64,000 bases of DNA, from the NCBI GenBank assembly GCA_027579435.1, contig JANBPK010000771.1, positions 124,001-188,000 on the forward strand, written 5' to 3'. Source of the DNA: Candolleomyces eurysporus. Taxonomy: Eukaryota; Basidiomycota; Agaricomycetes; Agaricales; Psathyrellaceae. The notes beneath the pieces were generated by a model. It ran no database searches. It had not been told where the DNA came from and was given only the letters and a program-made list of their open reading frames with translations. Shown one piece after another: positions 44,929 to 56,858 of this stretch; the stretch's first letter is position 1; every line of letters starts with the position of its first letter. Both the position numbers and the translations under genes were made by a program.

Positions 44929-47264
44929 CTACCCTCCACTCCCTTGTTCTTCAGAGCCGTTGGACGTGTTTGGCCAGGTTTCATTGAAGAACTGCTGCCA
45001 TTTGTCGCGTAAAGTGTGGATTACTTCCTGAAATTCTTGATCATCCTTCTGGAACAGCTGTCTGTTAGGGTCGTTGCGATGAAAAATCAATCGGGGCTTA
45101 CTTCGAGCCCCAGGAGAGCAGCGGACAGGAAGGCCAGCCAACGGTATATTACTTCTTTGAGAAACCGCTTGGGATATCGTTTAGATTCAGCTTTCGTCTC
45201 GACGCATTTATTCAACTTTTCCCATCTCCTGATCTTCTCGAGGCTGCTACCTGTGGAGAGAAGGTGCGGAATGCAGCCAAACTCAGGTTGACGTATGATG
45301 AATCCGTTCAAAAGTAGGTTGCATACGAAGACCCAATTTGAAGTGAATGCTAAGATCCCGTGGTTTGGTTGAGACTCAGTATAAAGTGTGCTGGATAGCC
45401 CCAGTATGAACGCACATACCTTCTTCTTTGTCCAGAATCCTGCTGCAGGAAGCGATAACAAATTCGGCAACACGGGATCTTGAAACAAAGAGGCTCTTCG
45501 AGCGACTTGCGCTCCCAAGAAAGTCCATAAAAGATTTGTGGTAAAAGCGCAGATGCTCGCGGGATGTTGGATTACCGTGCTCCACGTCCTCGACCACCGT
45601 ACTCGTAGTGATAAGAGACCGTAAGTCAGTTATAACACACCGATGGGCGTTGTCTTCCAAATCAAAAAGATCTGTCACATCGGACGAATAAGGAGAAAAC
45701 AAAGGAAAGATCCAACCGCTATCCTGCATCAGCTGGTATGCTCTAAGCAATAAGAGGAAGTCCCGCTCAGGGTGTGCTGCCTCATATGCTTCTTTAGCAA
45801 CAGATAGGATGTTGGTGTAAAGGAGGTCCAGCGCGGCGAAGGGTTGTGCTCGGTCCTTGGGTGTCCAAGTAATAACAATTCGCAATCTGTCCACAGGAGA
45901 ACTCCGTCGTTCCGATACGAACTTGATCACTGTCGCTGCGTAGATGAACTGTCCCGATGCGTTAACGACCAAAGTTTCGATTTCTTCCTTCGACGGCCAT
46001 GAGGGGGACTGTGCTCGTGTATCTCCACTTCTTCGACCTATATCGCGGAGCCTCCTCCATAATACGCGGCGAATATCGCCACTGGCGTCGTATTGGTCGC
46101 TGAGCTGGATGTGATATGCCTTTTCATAGAGATGTCCAGCGATTTCTAACGCGCTGCGAATAGCCCATTCTGGTCTGCTAGTAAGGAAAACGCGGAAGGG
46201 AAGTGCGTCGTTTTGGATAAGACAATCATCGATTGTTGCCAAAAGTTCGGCTTGGCGCTGTTCGTCGGTGCATTCATCCAGTCCATCGATGAGGATGGCG
46301 TAAGGGAATGCTGTGAGCTCGGATTTTGAGATAACTTTGCAAAGGTCCTCGAAAGGAGTAATGATGAGCCTGTTCATTTGCGTCTTCAAACATTTCTTGA
46401 AAATCAATGGATCCTTGGTCACGGCTGTGGACATAGCCTCTCGGAGAATAGGGTTATTAGACCCTAGCTGGTACGCGATTGTTGGAATCACAGCAGACAC
46501 TGTGTTTCGAGTAGGGTCGGTTGACGAGAAAAAGAACGTTGAGGCCAAGATGTCTAGCCCGGAACACTCCTCTGCCACCGTCTGCTGCAATGCCGACTTT
46601 CCTGAACCTGCAGCGCCCGTCATGCACAGCAAACGCTGAGGCGATCCTCGGTCTTGAACCCACCCCATGAGCTCTTCGATCACATCTACACGAGTGTCTT
46701 CGTCGCATTTTGGTGGATCGAAACGATATTCGGAGTCGTGCAGTGCATTTGGGGCCGTATTTTGCAGCAATCGTTCCCATCCTGTAGGGACCATAAATAG
46801 CATATGAATCAACTCAGACCACTCGAAATCGTAGATGGCAACGCACCACTGGGGTCATTCGAGTTGGATCCATGATGTGCGTTGATTTGCAGACCGTTGA
46901 CGACAAAATGACTTGCATAGGAGAAAAGGCTTGACGGTGCTTCGGCACCCGATACGGTAGCTTGTGCCATCTCCAAGGGGCTCGTAGATGCACTAGCTTC
47001 CCTGGAGGTTGGATCCTCTAGTCGCCGCTCTTGACTGCTCGAAGAAGTTGCAGTATTGGAAGCAACACCTTGTGGATACGCAACTGGCACAGGTCCTGTT
47101 GGAGCTTGTTGAATGCGCCCAGCATTAATCTCCTGGTCTGAGTCGACCTGCTCTGTTGGAGCTTGATCTTCAGGCTGCCCGACAGTTCGGTTAACATTAC
47201 GCTTCTTCGACCAAGGCCAGCGCAAATATTGTTTTGAAGACGTGGTCTTCTCTTTGGAGGACAT
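44929..47264 (-). CDS. NACHT-domain NTPase 7 (STAND/NLR-like)
   Basis: Exons 47264-46847, 46781-45420, 45349-45102 and 45048-44929 encode 715 residues; introns are 65, 70 and 53 bp (intron 2 ends TTAG where most paralogues have CAG). The start is MSSKEKTTSSKQYLRWPWSK. Walker A GAAGSGKS and Walker B ILIDGLDECTDEQ are intact, then FRVFLTSRPEWAIRSALE. The exon 2 C-terminal part is diverged (YSSDVTDLFDLEDNAHR). The last exon reads KDDQEFQEVIHTLRDKWQQ, with KDD where others have SHD, and ends EEQGSGG. Its upstream region matches the paralogues for only about 40 bp and is then replaced by an inverted-repeat element. Confidence 0.85.
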
Positions 47265-47305
47265 CCTGCTCACAAAAACAGGTGATGGCTGAAAGAAAGC
47301 TGGTG

Positions 47306-48011
47306 CATCAGCAAAAGCGCACTTATTATACCTCACGAGGTATTGTAATACCTTTTCCACCTCGTCCACCTCGTTGAGATTACGATACCTTGTAATATTG
47401 TCATACTGTCCCTTTCAGGTATTGTGAGGGATAGCCAGAGATAGTCCCCATATTTGAGGTATTGTACACTTCTCTGTGTGGCTAAATTACACAAATAATT
47501 TTTTACTCGAGTACAGCCACTTGGTGGTGATCTTAACTGACCACCCCGTCATTGTGCGGTCGAACGAGGGTATACAAGTTCGAAGAATTAATTCAACCTC
47601 TGAGAGTTGAACGTTGAACCATTGGTCTTTAGAAATAAATACTGCATCCATACCGTTGAGCTAAAACTACATTCCAGGACAAAATCTCCTTGCATTGATG
47701 TATGTCTGCAACATGTACCTTGAGTTCCTCAGGAACCCAGGTTGAAGTTGGCGACGGGGTTCAAGCTTCTGGGACTGTAGGTTCATATCTTTGAGCTGCC
47801 TAGATGCGATCTGAGCGCGATGTATGCCATACCTCGGAATACCTTGTCATTGTTGATGAGATATCCCAATACCTTATAATAGATAGTACGTGAATAAAGG
47901 ATTGTGATTTCAAGTTCCCAATTGAATTTATTGCAAGATCTTGTGAGGTTTTATATCTTAAATGAGGTATACCCCACCTCGAGAGGTATTGTATGCGCAT
48001 TTTTGCTGATG
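47306..48011. mobile_element. MITE-like element with imperfect terminal inverted repeats
   Basis: The left end starts CATCAGCAAAAGCGCA and continues to ATACCTCACGAGGT. The right end, read on the minus strand, starts CATCAGCAAAAATGCGCA and continues to ATACCTCTCGAGGT. The inverted repeats can be followed for about 45-50 bp with mismatches and a small gap. Length is about 706 bp and the interior is AT-rich with no significant frame. AGGTATTGT-type motifs recur inside (about 47,336, 47,440, 47,457, 47,982). I see no clear target-site duplication. The left end coincides with the loss of homology between the NACHT-7 promoter and its paralogues. Confidence 0.55.
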
Positions 48012-49129
48012 TGTTTCACTCTCACGGATCCCAACGCTCGGGTCCACTGCTATCTAGTAGGCGCCCATGCACAAACGCAATCTCATCCTACCATCTCCGT
48101 TTTTCGTGCTCACCGGCGGGTCGAGCCTCAGCGACGCTGTTGAGAAGGATTAGATGTCTTCTCGAGGTTTTCCCTAGTATCCTTATACTTAGATGCAATA
48201 GGGGAGTCTAACATGATATTGCTGGTTAGACGCAAAGGAGCGGAGGAAGTTGAAAAGAAAGAAAGAATGCCAAGGAAAAATTCCGATTGCTCTCTGCGTG
48301 CGCAATCAGTCACTATCCTCCGACTCTTGTACTCCCTTTATCCATACGGTCGTGCTGGGTGATCCCTGCCCCTAGGATCTACCACCAACTCATCCTGTCG
48401 CGCTTTAAAGATCCACTCTCCCTCATGCCGCGGAAATTAAAGCATGAATCAGTAGTATTCCAGTAGACATACTCCAGAAGAGCCAAGAAAGCAGAAGAAA
48501 TAGGGTCCCTTCACGAAGAATATTAGGAAAGAAACCTATCGGCGCACTTGTAGGTCCGTACCGATCAAATCCCCGAGGTCATGGAAAAAAGCATCGGCCG
48601 ACCAGCCCCTTTCTGTTGCCTCTTTAGCAGAAGAAGAAAGAGCTTACAGGCTTGAGAAATCTGCAAGCAGCTCTTGAAGCAAGATTGGGAGACGGCAGGA
48701 AACAACGCAGCAAAGGCGATCTTGAGATTCCGTCCTAGGTAAGAGCCATCAGTTCGGAATGTTCACGCTCGGGAGACCTTGCTGCGCACACTGTAAATGA
48801 CATGGATTGGGCGGTAAGGCCTATACATGAAGTTTTTTGAAGTGATAGATAGGTGGGTTATATTACGTCGATCAATGCTTCAAATCTAACTACACATCTC
48901 TAATTAACTATCGTAAGATCAGAGCCGGACGTCAACACGCCAACAGACCCATCCTGGTCGTCCCAGAGGTCGTTAAAATTATAACTACTGTGCACAGAAA
49001 ATAGGAAAAGGACAAAGCGAGCCAATAATGTCCAAGTCGAGTCCAACGTATCGTATCAAGTTCGTCATCACCTCATAATCTTACAAAGGGGCAGGCAGGA
49101 CCCAACCCCCGAAAATCGGAAATTATGAA
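48012..49129. other. intergenic, right border of the NACHT cluster
   Basis: About 1.1 kb without a supported gene. No similarity to the cluster modules was noticed. It holds the 3' flank of the Nramp gene. Confidence 0.4.
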
Positions 49130-51553
49130 TCAAGACTTTGCGGCCTCCAACCCTAGATCCACCAACGCGTACACATTCGCAGCCACCACAATCAACCAAA
49201 TCACCACTCCAATTGCAATTGTCAGCTTATTATTGCTGTAATCCACAATTTCATCCCCATCCTCTCCATTTTCCAGATTCAGTGACGAATTGGAGTCTGC
49301 TGATGACGCTATTGAATCGAGCGCCTTTTTGTGCCCGGCCGAAGATATTGAAGGGGACGGGGATGGGACCAAGGCAGCTGAGGAACCTGAAGCTTTCGTC
49401 AGTCCATCCTCGACCCGCCCCGCATCGCCCTTGCTATTCTTCACATCTCTATCGGACGACTGCGACTGCATGGTGGATACCTCCGAGGCCGGCGTTTTCG
49501 TTTTCTTCTTCCGCACAGACATTATCGCTTTACTCGAAGTGCACCAGAGCAGAGGAAACGTAATAAATGGTAGGACGATCGAGAGCACGACTTGAGACGC
49601 GACCAAGAGGGCGTCCACTCCAGGTCTTCCAACTGCCACGGCAACGATGGTCGAAGGGATGATGGCGAGAAGGCGGGTGATGAGACGTCTTACGAAAGGC
49701 TTGATATTGGCAGAACTGAGCATCTAATGCACATGCGAAACGATGTAAGAGCTTGACATACCGATACGCGCCATTGCAAGAATCCTTCGCAAACTGCCTG
49801 ACCAGCAACCGTGGCAATAAGAGACGAACTCTGACCAGACGCCAAGAGTGCAATAGCAAATAAGGTTGCAGCGGCTACATTGTAAATAAGTATCAGGCAA
49901 CTGTTGAACGAGATCATGAGGGAAAGGAAACAAGCACGTACGCTTTCCAACAAGATCCCGAATCAAGTCGTATGCATCAAACAAACTCGCCGGGTCACCA
50001 TTCCCATCCCAAGTTGTGCCGTAGAAGAACACAGCTGAGGCCAAAATGAGGATCCTTAAGACACACAAAAATCAGACTTCACACCTGAGGGACAATGAAG
50101 GGAGGACGAAAAAGACGAACAGTGAATTAATGAGCACCGCAAACCCCAAAAGACTGACCACAACGTCCACAATCCCATGGTACAAATGCGCACTAACAAA
50201 CTCAAAAGGGTTGTTCTCCCTTTCGCAGTGGCGGGTTGCTCTGGTGTAGTAAGACGCAGAGGGCCGCTGGAACGCTCTCATGAAACTCTTCTTCGAGCTG
50301 TTCCATGTCCTTTGCAATCTCGAAGGTTGACGTTGGACCTCGTATAATGAAGAGTCGGGGGAGTCACTGTCATCGTCATTTATTGGCTCGCGGAATTCGA
50401 TACGGTCTTGGGTCGCAAGCGCCGATCCGATGAATAGACTGTGGGGCATGACAGTAGCGCCTAAAATCCCAATGGCTAGAAAGAAAAAATTCCCATGGTC
50501 AAAACTTGAAAGGGGCGAGACAGGATGACATACAGGTGTAAAGGCCCCCGGATTGGAAGATATATTTTGAGGGAATATAGCCCTGGAAGGCATCTCCCCA
50601 GTCCACGTCCACTTTTGAGATAATGATACACATGCAAACGAGGACAGCGAGAACCTGTAAGCAGAGGTTAGCAATGAAAGGTATTAGTAGTGTCGGGTAA
50701 TCCAAATACCCACCATTCCTGCTATTAGAAACTCGAATAATCTCACGGGTCGTCCTCGCAGAGGGTCACCCATAGCGAGCACGAGAATAACATCGAATCC
50801 CGTAATGAGGACGCCATGCCACAACTCGAGACGGGGGAAAAGCATGCATAATGCAATGGCAGATCCCAACAGCTCAGCAAGGTCCGTTGCTATAATGGCA
50901 ACTTCCGCCAACACGTATAGAGGGTACAGGCCAAGCCATCTATAAAGCAGCGTGTGCTTTGGCCGGTTATAGAGTAGTAGGCGGGTGTGAGAGGCTAGAT
51001 CTATGGAGGAACCATCAGTCTGTCTGAACAAACAGGGGCCCGAGAAAAGAAAACGAATGACTCGATGGGGAGTGGAACCGCGACCAGTGTCATCAATGAC
51101 GTGGGCTAGAAAGCGACAAAAACTGCTCGCGCGAGCGATGATCCCAAACTTTTGCATTACTTACCAACACCAGTGACACAACCCAGACGACTTGCTAACA
51201 CCTGAAGGGATGGTTAGTCCTAAGACTGCATGGGGTTCATCAGTAGGATCGTACCTGCAAGAATACAGCAAAAAGGCCAGCGAGAAGCACAATGAAGAGC
51301 AGTCGGTAGCCAAATTGCGACCCCGCCTGCAAATCTACACCCCAATTACCGCTGAAAGAGGTCAGACCATGAACCCTCAACCCAAATCATAGACGCTTAC
51401 GGGTCGAAGTAGGCCACAGCACACACAATCCCAATGCCGCAGTGTTTCTTGAAGTGGAATAAGGCTGTATTTGCGGCNTTTTTTGGTTCCATCAAACCAT
51501 GTCGAACGAGGATTTTGCTCGCTCGTCGCCGTTGAAGAGTGTTGACCTGACAT
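49130..51553 (-). CDS. Nramp-family divalent metal transporter (SMF type)
   Basis: A multi-exon gene starting MSGQHSSTATSEQNPRSTWF at 51,553. The first splice joins AVAYFDP to GNWGVDLQAGSQFGY, giving the Nramp helix-1 DPGN metal-binding motif in its fungal form. Later exons encode AEVAIIATDLAELLGSAIAL, then ILGATVMPHSLFIGSAL, with the helix-6 MPH motif, then LFAIALLASGQSSSLIATVAGQ, the typical helix-8 segment. The C-terminal exon (49,723-49,130) has PFITFPLLW, a long Ser-rich loop, and a last membrane helix, TIAIGVVIWLIVVAANVYAL. The protein moves Mn2+/Fe2+ with protons across plasma or endosomal/vacuolar membranes. The N at 51,479, beside a run of six T, is an extra base; dropping it keeps the frame. 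Exact intron borders in the middle were not all fixed. Confidence 0.85.
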
Positions 51554-52396
51554 GGTGACGTGTGGTGGGTAAGGCGAACCAAAGCATAAATACGAAAACT
51601 GGAGCGAACCCAATACAACGGACGGGCTTCCTCTGGCGAAACGAGCGAGCGGTAAGGAGCTCCCCAGGCGAACCTATGGAACGGTAACTCCGGCAAGTCC
51701 CGGCATACAGGCGTTATTGACAATAAACCTCGGCGAGGTGCTGAGAGAACAGAGGCAGGATGACCAACGTCTATGTAAAACGGCGCTAGGGATTCTCCAT
51801 GGCTGCTAGCAAGTATAGATGTGCGAAGTTGTCGGTGGGCTCAATGAGGCAGGCTTGACAAAACCGCCGGCATCCAACAAGGGCCAACAAGAGGCTATCA
51901 CCACACTGGGAAAATAGGTTCCGAAAACAGAAAATATTTGTGAGCGTTTCTTCATTTTCTGACTGTACTCTTGGCTAACCAGATACAAGAATGGCAAGTC
52001 AGAATGTTGATGTCGCTGTGCTCAACCGGAGATCCGAGAGACCAACTGTTTTGCTCGTGATCCCCCTTTTGCTAATGAAGATTCGACGCCTCTCGGTGCC
52101 TTCGGTGAGTGGGCTAGAGACACTTGCTGTGCTAAGGAGGCGGCCCCGTGCCAAAGGGAGGCTCAAACGTACTCTCGGCCTTGGTGGAACAGCCCTCTCT
52201 ATTGGGCGATCTATTGACACCTGCACAGCGCCGAGCGATTAGATGACACTCCGTCTGCGACTCGAAAGAGTCCCTGCCATCTCGAGTCAACCTCGAGGCC
52301 TGTACCAAATGTTTGGCCGTCGGCCATAGAAAGCACTTCATATATCAAGCGCAAAGTATCGAGGCTGTTCCAAAGAGATGCCCCGTCCGACCTGTT
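51554..52396. other. intergenic, divergent promoters
   Basis: About 0.84 kb between the Nramp gene and the membrane protein gene. A short plus-strand frame (51,991-52,242) has no recognisable feature. Presumably both promoters lie here. Confidence 0.4.
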
Positions 52397-55300
52397 ATGG
52401 CTGCCCCTATGGACCCGACGCCTTATCCTCCAGGCCTCGATGCTGAAGATCCGGCTCCCGAGCTTCCACTAAAACACGATGTACGATATGAGGAAGAAGA
52501 AGAAGGAGAAGAAGGAGAGAAAGAGCAGCATGAATCGTCCCACCCACTTTTACCAACCATCATTCTCAGTCCTAGCAGCAGCGCTAGCACCATCCGAGCC
52601 CAGTTTCCAGAAACTCCACCAGAATCCCCAATCCACCACCCCTCGCCTCCTCCTTTACACGACCCTGATGTCCCCGTGGATGTTGAATTCAACGGCCCTT
52701 TCCGGCCACCCTTCTTCCAATATCGCGATAAAGACGACAGATCTTCCTCACCTTCCCGGTCCGTCCACTGGATTGACCAACTCGAACCAGGAGACGAGTC
52801 CACCAGCAGCTTTGAAATCATCGATAACCGAGAATTCGACTTCGCTTCTGTCGAAGGAGGAGGAGGAGAAGGTCCGATCCAAGTCGTCCTCCGCTCATCT
52901 TCGTCACCCGATTACCCCTGGGTTTGGCGTCACCCGCAGGTGCCAAGGTCGTTCAGTTTCCAGCGAGGTAGGAAGGTATCCTCTTCCTCTCATCTTCCAG
53001 AAGCCAGCGGCTCTACCGGCGCTTCGGGTACGCGGCGTCGAGGGTACTTCGGCAAACCGAGGCGCTGTTTGCGTGGTTTCGAGCCGCCGCGGTACAGGTC
53101 CCTGATTATCCACGCTGTCCTCTGCGCTTTGATCTACCCGACTCTTCTGGTATGCACCGTCCTCNCGCGGAACAAGTCCATATTCTGGGCACGGTTCATT
53201 GTAGGGATAGGGTGTACTCTAATTGGAGTGGCAGTGGCGAGGAGCCTGCTACGAATGGCTAGGCGGNTTATGGAGGCTGCGAGTACGTCCATTCATTTAA
53301 TATGCTATTTTANTCCCACCNACTACTTATGATTCACCTTCCGAGTCNTTCTTTCTTTTCTTGGGGGGAGGCGTCCCGGAGTACGTACTGACCCGACCCG
53401 CTTTATATTTAGCCTGGTCAACTGTAATTCACCAATCGAGAATCGAGGGGCGCCCAGGAGTCAGATTGAAGGATCTGGCGGCGCATTCCGACGACCCAAC
53501 TTCTGTGTGGCCTGCGTTCAGNCTGATCTGGGANCGACATGCGTACCCTGGTGCGGATAGGAGGGTGAGAAGGGATTATGAGTTAGTNTCTTTACTCTAA
53601 GGATCGCGGTAGACGAGTGCTTATTTTTATCTTCCCTTCTTCGCAGCTCTCACCCATGGACCTTTTACTTGCTCCTGTTTGTTCTCGTCGTCATTACGTC
53701 TTTCCTCCTGCCGTTTATTTTTGGACGGATTGTTCTTATTGAGCCGTTAACTGTGGTGAGTTATATACTCCACTTTGCCTTGGCTCTCCGGGGAAGAAGG
53801 AAAAGTCNTTGACAGACCTTNGATTATATCTCTCCTCTAGCAACAAAAATGGCGGTACAGTGAAGTTCCGGTATACGGGCAGCTCAACGATCTNGAAATG
53901 ACNAGCTTNAGNAGCTTGCAGTCTCAAATGGGGGTGGGTGCTCNCANNTTNANNGNTNTTANTGACTCAGACTGACGANTGAAATCANNCAGGANGGAAA
54001 CCTACTATGGACCCTTCCTCGTCCTCCAAGCCAACAAGGTCGAGTTCCATCGACTATATCGTTCCANTGGAAGAACGATACCATTTATTTCCCTGAGGTC
54101 ACGAGTAGTCAACTTGCCGTGAATAATACACCTCAGGAGCTCCTCACCACAGGGTCGACANTGAGGTATGAATAANTTCTCTTCCAGTCTCCAAAATCTT
54201 CCGTCTGACTTCAAAGTGTAGATACCCTCGATGGGGCGTACGCACGCGCTGTGCAAATCTCGGGGATCCCAACTCCGCAATGTACGTTGTAAAAATCCGT
54301 ACAATCATGTATACNAGGCACCCTGACAAAAACGCATCTCCATCTCCAGTATCCATAGATCGAATTCTTCCGACGTTTCATACGTCTTCACCTACAGAGA
54401 AACCCTGCGGACTCTGTTCGAGCAATTCAGCGTACCGTTCCCTGACCAACTGAAAACCATGGTCAACCTCACGGGTTTGATCAAGGTTGATGAAATGCTA
54501 CCTAGTGAGAGGTTTGATATTCCGAAGGTGGCGTTGGCTGGTAAGTCGACTGATTTTTGCTGGCTTGGGAACCCATCTCCAGAGCAAACGAACTCACACG
54601 ACCACGACCTGGGACNCTTTAGCCAGATTTACGGACGACGGAAACGCGTTGAGCGTCCAAAGCGTGCCTATCGACTCAGGTAAGCAAGGTCCAGNTTCCC
54701 CGACCCTCGGGCCATNGATATCCATGCATTCATACGAGACTGATCGATCGTCTTTTGGGCGGTTTAGTCGAAGGAACATGGGAAGGCATTGCTATCCTCG
54801 AAACAGCTTTGGTCCGCNTGAACACGAGCTACGCGTTACTAGGCAACTTTAGCCAAACATCCGCCTCAAGTCCCAGTCCCACTGGACCAACCGGCACAAC
54901 AGCGTCTATAGGATACGACGCTGCNGTATGCGTTCTTCTATACGAGCCGTGGGTAGTNGAGGTTCATAGNGGCGGAGGTCCTAGCGGGAGTTCGCCGATC
55001 CCTGTGTCCACTGCTCTTGTTGGTCCAGGAACGGCNCCTGTGGATCAGAANACNTTNNTGCAAAAAGAAAGGATAGTTGGGGAGCTGTTGGGAGGTGATG
55101 TGGATAGGAAGATTGAGGCTGGGACGTCGCTGAGGTCTGCGTAAGTNGTTTCTGGCTGTNCNTCNGTNTTCAAGATGTCACGGACTGAGTGGATTTGATT
55201 TTGAAGGCTCGTAGTTGCGCACCAAAACGCCGTTAATAGCCTGNTGAAGGATAATCATCGAGGAGCGGCGTACGTTCCTTCTTCTCTGGTAAGTTTATTG

Positions 55301-55784
55301 GTGCCTATTTTATGCTCGTACGACCCAGGAAAAACTAATGGNATTTGTACATATACAGCTTGTATCATTNACAGATGGGGAAGGACCCTACGGCTACACT
55401 TCCCTATCACCCTCCCTCTACTCGACCCACCGCTCCCTCTCTGCATCAACCCAGACGCTCCCATACCTCTCAGGTAGCACAAACCTTCTCGCACGGCANT
55501 ACCCCGACATACATGTAACCACCTCTTCCTTGCACCCTATAATCCTGGGTGTGACGGTAGCAGTGATATTTGTACTTGGGGTCGNAATGACGTTTTTCGT
55601 TCCAGCGTTACCTGATGGCCTGCCAAGGCGAGGGTTTGATTTTTATTCGTGGTTTGTTGCGATGCAGACTGGGGAGATTGTACCGTCGAGAGNAATGAGG
55701 AGGNTGGAGAAGAAGATGGACGTGGAGGATGCAGAGATNAGGGAGAGGTTATTGAAAGAATTGAGGGTAAAGTTTATTGAGTAG
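52397..55784 (+). CDS. uncharacterised membrane protein, about four predicted segments
   Basis: Exon 1 (52,397-53,282) starts MAAPMDPTPYPPGLD, has an acidic, Pro/Ser-rich cytosol-like stretch, then two membrane helices (SLIIHAVLCALIYPTLLVC; ARFIVGIGCTLIGVAVA). Following exons add THPTSVWPAF-like sequence, a third helix (FYLLLFVLVVITSFLLPFIF, about 53.66-53.72 kb), and a large domain with possible N-glycosylation sites (NNT, NLT, NTS, NFS). A fourth helix, GVTVAVIFVLGVAMTFFVP (about 55.55-55.61 kb), precedes a charged tail ending VKFIE at 55,784. The third and fourth helices thus flank a probable luminal or extracellular domain. More than 25 Ns break the frames, so the exon list is incomplete. 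I do not recognise the family and propose no function. Confidence 0.5.
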
Positions 55785-56858
55785 CTTAGCTGACAGGGAC
55801 TTGGGGTTGCCATAGTTNGATACGGACATACGGTAGATTCTTGCATTATTGTATTGTTGTATGTATTGTAGATCTAGACCACTCTATGATATTATGAACG
55901 CCACGCAAAGGACTTGAGGCCTGTCATGATTGGCTACGGACAATTATGGACTTACCACATCGACAAACGTGGCTGTAGGGAAGATGTCGACATCCCCACG
56001 GCTGGTGTTGTCGTTGCTCGTTGCGGCCTCTTTCACCAGTTCTTTCTCCCACCAGGCAGGGTGTAGTAATAACTGTTTGCAACTATCATCCGAGTGTACG
56101 CTTGGGAGGGTTACGACTGACGACCCTTACATGATCAACAGGCTCGATCGCTGCTTTTAGTCACCTAGTGTGCCTACTGAACCACTACCTCGGCGAATTG
56201 AAAGGCGACGGTGATGATACCAAGAAAATTTCAAGTCTAAGAAGNTTTTTTGTATTCCTCCCGTCTCCCGCTCGCTCACTGGCAACCTCTTTGTTCAAGA
56301 CAATGAGTTAATGCTAGCATGCCAAGTGCCAGCAGTGCCAGTGCCCTTATACAATGGGTATCAGGCAGCCCAAGACTTTGGTATGGCACCCAAGAGTTTG
56401 GGATGGAGATGGCCAATGGCAATGGCAGCGAATCGCCATAGAGATGAGGACAAGGAGGGATCAATATCCGGGCAGTCCGACGACCAATCAGAAGTTAGGC
56501 CCTTGGGAGAGACCCACTCCCTTGGATCGTTCCCATGAGCGACGACCTGATTGCACTACAAATAGGCCAGCGTCGTCGCCATCGCGGGTCGTGGTCTCTC
56601 TCTCCCTCCCTCTTCCTCCCCGTTTTTTCACTTTCCTTGTGAGTGTCGCCCGTTCTCCCCGCCCAAGTCCCCCACTGACCGCTCCACCTCCAGTCTTCTA
56701 TTCTTTTCTTTGGGCTTGCCCGGTTGCATCCCTGGTCCTTTACTGGTTGCACCACTTTTTCAAATCTTTCGTTCAAAAGCACATTCCTTCAAAGCAGGCT
56801 TCAATTCCTTCATACACATCATCGTACTCTGGCAGTCTCTCTTTGGTCGTCATCCAAA
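55785..56858. other. intergenic, promoter of the Rds1-like gene
   Basis: About 1.1 kb without a supported gene. A pyrimidine-rich tract at about 56,594-56,640 is typical of basidiomycete core promoters and leaders. An N beside a T run is at about 56,245. Confidence 0.4.

Noticed and set aside
14357..47264. Cluster as a transposon array (LTR or helitron)
   Set aside because: No reverse transcriptase, integrase, helicase or transposase coding sequence and no long terminal repeats are visible; tandem gene duplication explains the pattern better.
47580..47680. tRNA-like stretch on the minus strand with TAGCTCAACGG and GGTTCAACGTTC (box A/box B-like)
   Set aside because: No convincing acceptor or T-stem pairing can be drawn, and it lies inside the inverted-repeat element; I do not call a tRNA or SINE.
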